Of a stretch of 5,836 nucleotides of DNA, positions 1 through 5,836 are shown piece after piece. The notes below the pieces were generated by a model, which saw only the letters and a list, made by a program, of their open reading frames with translations, did no database searches and was not told where the DNA came from. A program made the position numbers and the translations under genes. Source of the DNA: Solirubrobacterales bacterium (GTDB taxonomy: Bacteria > Actinomycetota > Thermoleophilia > Solirubrobacterales > Solirubrobacteraceae); NCBI GenBank assembly GCA_013696535.1, contig JACCYI010000004.1, positions 1-5,836 on the forward strand. Direction: 5' to 3'. The stretch's first letter is position 1. Every line of letters starts with the position of its first letter.

Positions 1-333
1 AACCCCCGACCTCATCAGCCCCCGCCACACCCGTCCACCCGCTGTACAACCGCACCACAAACGGACCTGAACCCGCCAACACCCGCAACGCCCCCAACCG
101 CCTCACAGGATCCTCAGGACGCGCAGGCGCCTTGGGGTTGACCGAGCCGGCCGAACCGCCTGGGTAGATACCGAACCGCAACGGCTGCGACTGCGTCACC
201 GCCAGAGCGTATGGGCTTGCCACGGGGCAGGTCAGCGCCACTGCCTGGCCGGCCGCCGGCACGGCCAGGCCGCCCAGCAAGAACGCTACGACCGCGCCGA
301 TCAGCCGCGACGAGCCGAGCGAGTGCTCACCAC
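1..333 (-). CDS. Exported protein, N-terminal part only (runs off left edge; apparent frameshift in signal peptide)
   Basis: This gene begins on the minus strand at a GTG (333-331, or the adjacent GTG at 330-328) and runs off the window edge, leaving about 111 codons visible. The start, the ribosome binding site and a basic n-region (VVSTRSARRG) lie in one frame, which hits TGA at 303-301. The hydrophobic core (LIGAVVAFLLGGLAVP), an AAGQA-type cleavage region and the mature protein lie in the neighbouring frame, open from 304 to 1. Restoring one C (GGCTG to GGCCTG) joins them into a textbook Sec signal peptide, so I annotate one gene with a 1-bp deletion. The mature part contains LRFGIYPGG and later GPFVVRLYSGW, strand-like segments that could open a TIM-barrel hydrolase; this is a weak inference and I do not recognise the family. 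The distal visible codons favour TTG, GTG and GGG/GGT, unlike the C-ending codons of its neighbours. Confidence 0.7.
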
Positions 334-338
334 GCGAA

Positions 339-345
339 CTCCACC
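339..345 (-). promoter_or_regulatory. Ribosome binding site of the exported-protein gene
   Basis: GGTGGAG on the minus strand lies 5 nt before the GTG at 333 and 8 nt before the GTG at 330. It decides the start, because the downstream open frame that encodes the hydrophobic segment has no ATG or GTG of its own before that segment. This supports the view that a frameshift separates the start from the body of the gene. Confidence 0.55.
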
Positions 346-404
346 CACGAAGTCGAGTGCAAGGCGGGATCGATCGGATGAGCCACCCTACCTCGCCCGC
401 GACA

Positions 405-422
405 GCCGGTCATGGAGCCGGC
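405..422 (-). other. Small GC hairpin just after the NarL-type regulator
   Basis: Minus-strand GCCGG and CCGGC arms flank an 8-nt loop, starting 4 nt after the TGA at 428-426. The arms could extend imperfectly with the flanking CGC/GCG. There is no run of T after it, so it is not a convincing intrinsic terminator. The rest of the 92-bp gap (334-425) shows no recognisable promoter, so the downstream exported-protein gene may rely on read-through or on a promoter type I cannot recognise. Confidence 0.2.
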
Positions 423-425
423 GCG

Positions 426-1103
426 TCAGCTCGCCGAGCGCAGGTACGCGAGCACCGCGAGCACCCGGCGATGGTCCTCAGCCGCCGGCGGTAGGTCCAG
501 CTTGGAGAAGATCGACGTCACATGCTTCTCCACCGCCCGCTCGGTGACAACGAGCACTTCGGCGATCGCGACGTTCGAGCGGCCCTCGGCCATCTGCCCG
601 AGCACCTCCGACTCCCTCGGAGTCAGCACGGCGAGCGGGTCCTCGCGGCGGCGCCGGCCGAGCAACAGGGCGACGACCTCGGGGTCGAGCGCCGAGCCGC
701 CCGATGCGACGCGACGCACGGCATCGACGAGTGCGTCGACGTCGGCCACCCGATCCTTGAGCAGGTAGCCCGTGCGCTCGGTGCTCTCGGCCAGCAGGTC
801 CAACGCATAGCCCTCTTCCACGTACTGCGAGAGCACCAGCACCGCCGTCCCCGGATGCTCGAGCCGGATCCGCCGCGCCGCCTGGAGACCTTCGTCCGTG
901 TGGGTCGGGGGCATTCGGACGTCGATGACCGCCACGTCGGGATGGTGGGCGCCGACCTTGCGGAGCAGGTCCTCCCCGTCACCCGACCGGGCCACGACGT
1001 CGAAACCCGACTCCTCGAGCAGACGCGACAGACCTTCTCGCAGAAGCACGGAGTCGTCGGCGATGGCGATCCTCAGCGGAGGGCTCGGGCGCGATGTGCT
1101 CAC
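426..1103 (-). CDS. NarL/LuxR-family response regulator, DNA-binding
   Basis: A 225-residue two-component response regulator with the usual NarL/FixJ layout. The receiver spans about residues 10-130, with the acidic pair D16/D17, phospho-acceptor D61 (in VAVIDVRMPP), switch S92 and conserved K116. A linker leads to a LuxR-type helix-turn-helix at about 160-204 (LTPRESEVLGQMAEGRS, then VTERAVEKHVTSIFSKLDL). It should be phosphorylated by the kinase encoded immediately upstream and then bind DNA as a dimer; its targets are unknown. I chose the GTG at 1103 because it overlaps the kinase stop (GTGA), which implies translational coupling. A start at 1142 would add 13 residues lying wholly inside the kinase gene and not resembling a receiver. 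No strong Shine-Dalgarno sequence precedes the GTG. The family call is very secure; the pairing with the kinase rests on gene order. Confidence 0.95.
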   Translation of the reverse strand: MSTSRPSPPLRIAIADDSVLLREGLSRLLEESGFDVVARSGDGEDLLRKVGAHHPDVAVIDVRMPPTHTDEGLQAARRIRLEHPGTAVLVLSQYVEEGYALDLLAESTERTGYLLKDRVADVDALVDAVRRVASGGSALDPEVVALLLGRRRREDPLAVLTPRESEVLGQMAEGRSNVAIAEVLVVTERAVEKHVTSIFSKLDLPPAAEDHRRVLAVLAYLRSAS

Positions 1104-2882
1104 TGGGTGTGGACCGGACTCGGGGGCAGCACGACATCGCACGGTATCTCTGCGCGCAGCCGTGTGCCGCGCCCCGGAGGCGAATGCACCTCCAGCCGGC
1201 CGTCGAGTGCGCCGATCCGATCCGTCAGCCCGGCGAGGCCGGAGCCACGATCGGGGTCGGCTCCGCCCATGCCGTCATCGGCGACCTCGACGACGGCGTG
1301 ACCGCCCTCCTGCTCGACCCGGATGGTCACCCGACTGGCATGAGCGTGCTTCGCCATGTTGGTGAGCGCTTCGGAGACCATGAAGTACGCAGCGGCCTCC
1401 ACGGGTTCGGGCAGGCGGCCGGGCGGCATCGGCTCGAGCTCGACCGGAACGGGCGACCGAGCGGCCAGGGCCTCGAGTGCGGCCGCCAGACCACGAGCGG
1501 AGAGCACGGCGGGATGGAATCCCGCGGGCGAGCTCGCGGAGCTCGGAGAGTGCCAGCGCGAGCTCCTGCTGAGCACCGGACAGCAGGGCCTCGGCGCCCT
1601 CGGGTTGGGCGCGCAGGCTGTTCTGCGCGAGGCGAAGCGTCAGGGAGAGGGCCACGAGGCGCTGCTGGGCGCCGTCGTGCAGGTCGCGTTCCAGGCGGCG
1701 GCGCTCGGCCACGCCCGCTTCGACCAGGCGCGCCCGGCTGGCGCGCAGCTCCTCCACGCGGACGCGAAGCTCAGCCTGCAGGCGCCCGTTCTGCATCGCC
1801 AGCCCAGCGGCTGCCGCGACCGAGCCGAGAAGCGCGGGCTCATCGCAGAGCGTCCGGTCGTGGATGATCGCGCCGACACACGCGCCCTCGAGCTCGACGT
1901 CCGTGGCGGCGCGAAGGGGATCCGACGGCTCCGGCAGCGCGAGCGGATGGCCGTCGCCGTTGACGTGGCGCAGCGGGTCCTCGAGGCGGTAGGCCAGCTC
2001 GAGCGACGAGTCCCCCAGGGCGCCCGCCAGCAGGTCGCGCAGATCGCCAGCGGCGCTCTCCTCCCGCAGGGCGACCAGGAGCTCCGACACCGCGCCGGCC
2101 CGCTTGACCTGGGACCGCAGCAGCCCGAGCAGGAAGGCGAACGGGATGGACGCGAAGGCGATGAGACCCAACAGGTTGAGCGCCTGCGAAATGCCCTCCA
2201 GGCGCAGCCCATCGGCCCCGAGCAGCGCGCCGAGCACGACGAGCAACGCCACTCCGGACCACAGAACGGGTGCCATGGCCCGCCGCTGTGGCGTCGTGGC
2301 CACCCGCCAGCGGGCCACGAGCTGCCACGCGACCGCCAGCACCAGCCCGACGCCCAGAACGTCGATGACGCCGTTGAGCACCCGGAACAGATCGGGATCG
2401 CGGCTGATCTGCAGGACCGACTCGGGACATGCGCAGCCCTTGTCGCCGAGATCTCCGAACAACACGATGGGCAGCGAGCCGACCGTCGCGAGGACATAAC
2501 CCGTTATGGCAAGGCGGCGCTGTAGGCGCGTCTGCAGCTGCCCGCTGGGATACGCGAGCAGCAGGTGGGCGCACAGGACGAAGTACAGGTTCGAGATCAG
2601 CACCCCGGCGGTGAAGATCACCGGGGTGTCCGCCGCCATGAGCGCACCCGCGACCCAGGCGAAGCCGACGGCCACCATCAGGGCGCCGAAGCGGCTTGAC
2701 GCTCGGCGCCACCACGCGAAGAGCCCGGTGCCGATGAAGGCCCATTCGATCAGCACCACGAGGGTGGCCTCCACTCCCTGGTCTGAGACGTGCTCACTGG
2801 TCAGGATGAGCGCGGCAGCGGCGATGCCGGCCACCACCCCCGCGAGGCCGAGGCCCCACAGGCCACGACGCAGCTCGCTCAA
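1100..2882 (-). CDS. Membrane sensor histidine kinase, NarL/HisKA_3 type (1-bp frameshift)
   Basis: Restored, this is a 593-residue sensor kinase. The N-terminal half has eight predicted membrane helices (about 8-28, 37-57, 65-84, 87-111, 122-143, 167-190, 203-222, 232-256) with positive-inside loops. An external loop at 144-166 carries GCACPE (C150, C152). A soluble linker (about 263-370, weakly GAF-like) and a charged coil lead to the HisKA_3 dimerisation region with the phosphorylated histidine H402 in RDLHDGAQQRL. The HATPase domain follows, with the N box (SEALTNMAKHAHA, about 503-515) and G boxes (VADDGMGG and GSGLAGLTDRIG). The reading frame breaks at 1518/1519: GGGATTCCATCCC where GGG ATC CAT CCC (GIHP) is expected. 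The span of 1783 nt equals 594 codons plus one base. As written, the product keeps H402 but loses the ATPase domain and would be inactive. The TTG start overlaps the receiver's TGA. The signal sensed is unknown. Confidence 0.9.
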
Positions 2883-3232
2883 AGGAGCTCCGAGACTCGA
2901 GCCCCCGACAGCTCGGCCTTCGGAACGAAACCCCTGGCCCCCGACTGCGCGACAAGCGGTCCATAGTCGGCGAAGTCACGGCTTGAGACGAGCACCACCG
3001 CGGGACTCGAACCGTTCAACGCCATCAGGTGCTCAGCGACCCGGAAGCCGTCCGTGTCAGGGAGCTGGACGTCCAGCAGGACCACCTCGGGATGCAGCCG
3101 GCCGACCTCGGCGAGCGCGCTCGCGCCGTCCGCAGCCTCGCCGATCACGTCGAATCCCTCAGCTTCGAGGAGGACGCGGGCGGTGGCCCGGAAGGACGGG
3201 TGGTCGTCGACGATGAGCACGGTGGGCGACAT
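2879..3232 (-). CDS. Receiver-only (single-domain) response regulator
   Basis: A 117-residue CheY-like protein consisting of one receiver domain. Visible are the acidic pair D9/D10, phospho-acceptor D54 (VVLLDVQLPDTDGF), switch S83 and K105 in GFVPKAELSG. It ends right after the last helix, with no output domain. It begins at ATG 3232, 36 nt after the rpe stop, with only a weak GGA/GAG-rich leader. Its TGA overlaps the TTG of the kinase gene, so the pair is probably translated together. Stand-alone receivers usually work by protein contacts: as a phosphate sink, a competitor for the kinase, or a relay. Since a second, DNA-binding regulator lies just after the kinase, this one may tune signal flow to it; that role is inferred. 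The last codons (GARVSELL) match a normal receiver terminus, so I see no sign that an output domain was lost by frameshift. Confidence 0.92.
   Translation of the reverse strand: MSPTVLIVDDHPSFRATARVLLEAEGFDVIGEAADGASALAEVGRLHPEVVLLDVQLPDTDGFRVAEHLMALNGSSPAVVLVSSRDFADYGPLVAQSGARGFVPKAELSGARVSELL
2888..2891 (-). promoter_or_regulatory. Ribosome binding site for the TTG start of the sensor kinase
   Basis: GGAG on the minus strand lies 5 nt before TTG (2882-2880). It sits inside the last codons of the receiver-only gene, whose TGA (2881-2879) overlaps the TTG. The good spacing supports TTG as the real start and suggests translational coupling of receiver and kinase. Confidence 0.6.
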
Positions 3233-3244
3233 TTCTCAATCCAT

Positions 3245-3261
3245 TGTGAACGGCGGTCACA
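3245..3261. repeat. Inverted repeat TGTGA-N7-TCACA upstream of the receiver gene
   Basis: Perfect 5-bp arms separated by 7 nt sit in the 36-bp gap between rpe and the receiver-only gene. The arms are those of a CRP/FNR-family operator, but the classical CRP half-site spacing is 6, so the match is imperfect. The repeat could also form a small mRNA hairpin just before the receiver start. No convincing -35/-10 pair is visible beside it. Confidence 0.35.
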
Positions 3262-3268
3262 CGGTTCC

Positions 3269-3982
3269 CTATACGGCTGCCCGCACTCCCGCAACCCTGG
3301 CCAGCTCCACGTATGCCTCGGCCGGGTCAGAAGCGCCGAAGACGGCCGAACCTGCCACGAACAGCGTGGCTCCGGCTTCCGCGCAGCGCCGAACGGTTCG
3401 CACGTCGACTCCCCCGTCCACTTCGACCACCGCCGAACCACACTGCGGTTCTGCCTCTGGGTCGGAGCGGTCCGACGGCTCGACGAGCGCGCGGAGACGC
3501 TGGATCCTGGCCGGCGAGCCGGCGATGAAGGGCTGGCCACCCCAGCCGGGATTGACCGTCATGCACAGCACCAGGTCAAGCTCAGCGGCCACCCCGCTGA
3601 CGGCCTCCACCGGAGTTCCCGGGCAGATGGCGAGACCGGCGCGGCAGCCTGCGTCGCGGATAGCCCCCAGGGCGTAGTGGACGTGCGGCGTCGCCTCTAC
3701 GTGAATCGTGATCGAGTCGGCGCCCGCCTTGGCGAAGTCGGCTACCTGGCGCTCGGGGCGCTCGATCATCAGGTGGACGTCGAGCGCGCCGCCGGCGTCG
3801 TGCACCGCCTGACTCAATGCGTCCACGACCATGGGCCCCATCGTGATCGGTGGCACGAAGTGCCCGTCCATGACGTCGACATGGATCACCTTCGCACCGG
3901 CCGCCATCACTTCGGCCACTTGTGCTCCCAGGCGCGCGAAGTCGGCCGACAGGATGGACGGGGCGACGCCTGCGAGCGCCAT
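3269..3982 (-). CDS. rpe: Ribulose-phosphate 3-epimerase
   Basis: A complete 237-residue enzyme interconverting D-ribulose 5-phosphate and D-xylulose 5-phosphate in the cytosolic pentose phosphate pathway (and the Calvin cycle where present). The TIM-barrel signatures appear in order: APSILSADFARLG near the N-terminus; HVDVMDGHFVPP with metal ligand H34 and catalytic D36; DVHLMIERP with metal ligand H70; the phosphate-loop region MTVNPGWGGQPF (about 141-152); VEVDGGVD with catalytic D189; and FVAGSAVFG close to the end. A loop before the last catalytic aspartate (about 168-183, EPSDRSDPEAEPQCGS) is some seven residues longer than in the E. coli enzyme. The ATG at 3982 gives the standard N-terminus. 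No Shine-Dalgarno sequence is evident, and a three-codon reading frame ends across the start codon (TGATG). The gene lies 34 nt after the zinc-ribbon gene, probably in the same transcript. Confidence 0.97.
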   Translation of the reverse strand: MALAGVAPSILSADFARLGAQVAEVMAAGAKVIHVDVMDGHFVPPITMGPMVVDALSQAVHDAGGALDVHLMIERPERQVADFAKAGADSITIHVEATPHVHYALGAIRDAGCRAGLAICPGTPVEAVSGVAAELDLVLCMTVNPGWGGQPFIAGSPARIQRLRALVEPSDRSDPEAEPQCGSAVVEVDGGVDVRTVRRCAEAGATLFVAGSAVFGASDPAEAYVELARVAGVRAAV

Positions 3983-4016
3983 CAGAAGGTCATAGGTGGG
4001 CGGGAGGTCACGGCCA

Positions 4017-4244
4017 TCAGATCGCGCGGAGCATCGACGCCTGGCACGAGCCGCAGACGTAGAGGGCCGTGTTGGACATTCGCACGATCGTCGAGTGCTC
4101 GCCGCAGTCAGGGCATACGGAGGCGAGCTCGAAGCGGCGCATGCAGTTCACGCACCGGTAGCGACCGGGAAGCTGCGTGGGTCGCAGCCATGGCTCGTGA
4201 CATCCCGGGCACACCGGCCCGAGATCGATCGACGAATCGGTCAT
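4017..4244 (-). CDS. Small double zinc-ribbon protein, YfgJ-like
   Basis: A 75-residue protein with four CxxC motifs: C12/C15 (CPGC), C31/C34 (CVNC), C44/C47 (CPDC) and C64/C67 (CGSC). Eight cysteines in this order fit two zinc-binding ribbons. Overall spacing, the RYRCVNC...FELASVCPDCG core and the terminal YVCGSC resemble the small zinc-ribbon family typified by E. coli YfgJ, whose function is not established. Its ATG overlaps the rsmB stop (ATGA), and AGGAG lies 7 nt upstream, so it is a separate, coupled gene rather than the tail of rsmB. An unbroken open frame joins it to the first part of rsmB only because rsmB is frameshifted. Its place between an rRNA methyltransferase and rpe would allow a nucleic-acid-related role, but that is speculation. 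Confidence 0.85.
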   Translation of the reverse strand: MTDSSIDLGPVCPGCHEPWLRPTQLPGRYRCVNCMRRFELASVCPDCGEHSTIVRMSNTALYVCGSCQASMLRAI

Positions 4245-5633
4245 GCGTGACTCCTGCGATGCAGGCGCGCTATGAAGAACCCGTCCGTCGCGTCGCGGTG
4301 AGGCAGCGTCTGCAGGTGGCAGGGCACGCTGGGATGCTTCCAGACCGGCGCCTCGGCTTGTAGGTCGTCCGCCTCGAAGTCCGTGTTCTCGGAAAGAAAG
4401 CCGCTCACGACCCCCTCGTTCTCGACCGGCGAGATCGTGCAGGTCGAGTACACCAGCGTGCCGCCCGGGCGCAGCGCGGCGGCCCCGGCGCGCAACATCG
4501 CGCCCTGAAGTTTGGCCAGGCGAGCGGGCTGCTCGGCGGTCTTGCGCCAGCGCGCGTCGGGGCGCGAGCGCAGCGTCCCGAGATCGGTGCACGGTGGGTC
4601 GACGAGCACGGTCGAACCGGACGGGCTCGTCGATGAGCGCTGCGTCGCCCTCGCGGACCGAGACGATCGAAGCGCCCATCCTGGCGGCGGTGCGCCGGAG
4701 GGCGGCCGCGCGGCCCTGGTGGCGCTCGACCGCGATGATCTCTCCCCGGTCGCGCATGAGAGCGGCCAGGTGGGTCGTCTTGCCGCCTGGGGCGGCACAC
4801 AAGTCGAGCACGCGATCGCCGGGTTGCGGGTCGAGCAGCCGGCTGACCCCCATCGCGGCACGGGATTGCGGCATGAGCTCCCCGCGCGTCCACTGGGCAC
4901 TGCCGTGGGCGTCGAAGGGGCCATCGAGCACAATGGCCTCCGCGATCTCCGGCAGCCCGGCCGCCCGCCCGGCGCGGCCGGAGGTTCCAAGGCCGTCGAG
5001 GAGCTCGTCCGGCTCCACCCTCAGCGTGTTGGCTCGCAGCGCGGACTCGGCGGCGCGGTTGTTCGCGGCGAGCAGCGCACGCGTCTGGCCGGCGCCGAGT
5101 GCCTCCCACCACAGGGCGACCATCCACTCGGGATGTGAGTGGCGCAGAGCGGCGGCCCGCGGCGTCGAGTCGTCAAGGGCGGCGAGCATGCCCTGGACTT
5201 CGCGTGTCGCCCGCCGGAGCACCGCGTTGACGAGTCCGCTGCCTCCGCGCGTGCTGCGCTTGGCGAGCTCGACCGATTCGCCGACCACGGCGTGCGCGGG
5301 TGCCCGGTCGAGGTAGGCGAGCTGGAACAGGCCGAGACGCAGGGCGGCGAGCGCGCCGGGTTCGAGGAGCGCGACGGGGCGACCCGCCAGCTCGGCCGCG
5401 AAGTGGTCCAGGGTGGCGCGTCGCTGGACGGCGCCGAAGGTGAGCTGGGTGGCCAGCGCGCGGTCGCGGGGCGTGAGGTCGAGCTGCGAGGTCTCGCTCT
5501 GCAGGGCCCGGTCGGCCCATGCCCCCTCCTCGAACACGCGACGCAGGACCGTAAAGGCGCACACGCGCGCTGGGCTCACCCGACCCTGACGCTGTGAGTC
5601 CCGTGTGCGGGACACGGCGGGAACGGCGGGCAC
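4241..5633 (-). CDS. rsmB: 16S rRNA (cytosine-967-C5) methyltransferase RsmB/Sun (frameshifted)
   Basis: This SAM-dependent enzyme methylates C967 of 16S rRNA. Restored, it has about 464 residues. An N-terminal NusB-like RNA-binding domain (about 22-145) precedes the Rossmann methyltransferase domain, with SAM motif I VLDLCAAPGGKTTHLA (275-290), motif IV DPPCTDLG (Cys about 349), motif VI YSTCTISPVENEG (catalytic Cys about 399) and the terminal DGFFIARLHRR. The frame breaks at 4608-4610: after F340-D341 the sequence reads GACCGTGCTC where GAC CGC GTG CTC (DRVL) is expected, so two bases are missing, or one is extra. Both key cysteines lie beyond the break, so the product as written would be inactive. 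The GTG start at 5633 has GGTAGG 8 nt upstream; GTG 5579 is an alternative that would trim an 18-residue leader lying outside the conserved domain. The stop overlaps the zinc-ribbon start. Confidence 0.92.
4251..4255 (-). promoter_or_regulatory. Ribosome binding site of the zinc-ribbon gene
   Basis: AGGAG on the minus strand lies 7 nt before the ATG at 4244-4242, inside the last codons of rsmB. It shows that the zinc-ribbon protein is started independently, and argues against the apparent fusion with the methyltransferase. Confidence 0.7.
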
Positions 5634-5836
5634 TCCGACAGCCTACCGGCGGGTTCGAGAGCCCGATTCCGGCGGTCGCTGGCGGGTCTCGCGTCACTCG
5701 TACGTTCGTCCAGTGATACTGAAGTTGCTGCAAAGTGCTTGGCCACGGGCTAGAACAGGCCGAAGAGGGACGCAGTCCGGTGAACGAATGAGGGAGCCAT
5801 CGACCAGCCGCATGCATCGTCTGGCCTCACCCGAGG
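5634..5836. other. 203-bp stretch without an identifiable gene
   Basis: On the minus strand a frame is open from the window edge to TAG at 5752-5750 (about 28 residues ending in SLFGLF) and could be the tail of an upstream gene. On the plus strand an ATG at 5788 is open to the edge. Neither piece is long enough to recognise. The part nearest rsmB (5634-5749) holds no clear -35/-10 pair, tRNA or terminator. A short CAGT-N3-ACTG palindrome lies at 5711-5721. The promoter of the rsmB operon would be expected here, unless it lies beyond the window. Confidence 0.3.

Noticed and set aside
1104..1142. Earlier start giving the NarL-type regulator 13 more residues
   Set aside because: The extension lies wholly within the kinase gene and does not resemble a receiver N-terminus. 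The GTG at 1103 overlaps the kinase stop, as expected for coupled genes.
1512..1527. Programmed ribosomal frameshifting in the kinase (and likewise in rsmB)
   Set aside because: Neither site has a slippery heptamer or an evident downstream structure, and neither family is known to use recoding.
1356..2525. Long plus-strand open frame (389 codons)
   Set aside because: It is antisense to the sensor kinase and its composition (Q, R and A rich) is typical of a shadow frame.
2882..2887. AAGGAG on the plus strand
   Set aside because: It is the complement of the palindromic GGAGCTCC at the kinase ribosome binding site, and no plus-strand gene follows.
3029..4363. Long plus-strand open frame (444 codons)
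   Set aside because: It lies antisense to the receiver gene, rpe, the zinc-ribbon gene and the end of rsmB, all of which have clear motifs. Its translation has no recognisable domain and reflects high-GC shadow coding.
4017..5633. A single 538-codon open frame that looks like an RsmB-zinc-ribbon fusion
   Set aside because: The middle (about residues 343-463) is arginine-rich out-of-frame sequence, while the adjacent frame carries motifs IV and VI and the proper stop. The zinc-ribbon part has its own AGGAG and ATG. The fusion is an artefact of the frameshift.
5650..5665. Plus-strand GGGTTCGAGAGCCC resembling a tRNA T arm
   Set aside because: The stem and loop sizes do not fit a T arm, and I found no matching anticodon or D arm or acceptor stem around it.
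5173..5817. Minus-strand 214-codon frame overlapping the rsmB start
   Set aside because: Most of it is rsmB read in another frame, and the upstream part has no recognisable features.

Overview
The window is one contiguous block of minus-strand genes from a high-GC bacterium. The GC-ending codons, GTG and TTG starts, start/stop overlaps and the NarL-type kinase with an N-terminal membrane domain all suggest an actinobacterium. Gene content and style would fit Thermoleophilia/Solirubrobacterales, but that is an inference and no marker here proves it. Long plus-strand open frames are shadows of the minus-strand genes.

Read in transcription order (right to left), the window starts with about 200 bp in which I could not identify a gene. 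Next come three housekeeping genes: rsmB (16S rRNA m5C967 methyltransferase), a 75-residue double zinc-ribbon protein resembling the YfgJ family (ATGA overlap with rsmB), and rpe (ribulose-phosphate 3-epimerase). A tightly packed three-gene signalling module follows: a receiver-only response regulator, an eight-TM HisKA_3/NarL-type sensor kinase (TTG start overlapping the receiver's stop) and a NarL/LuxR-type DNA-binding response regulator (GTG start overlapping the kinase's stop). After a 92-bp gap, the last gene encodes an exported protein that runs off the left edge. The spacing (overlaps, or gaps of 34 and 36 bp) suggests that rsmB to the NarL-type regulator could be one transcript. The likely signal flow is membrane kinase to two alternative receivers, only one of which has a DNA-binding output.

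The most striking feature is that three of the seven genes are broken by 1-2 base frame changes: the kinase (one extra base at 1518/1519), rsmB (one extra or two missing bases near 4608-4610) and the exported protein (one missing base near 303-305). Each gene reads as a normal family member when the frame is restored, so sequencing or assembly indels are the simplest explanation. The rsmB frameshift also creates a false 538-codon methyltransferase-zinc-ribbon fusion frame. I see no CRISPR array, mobile element, tRNA or rRNA, and no clearly new system. The most interesting biology is the receiver/kinase/regulator module and its unidentified signal.
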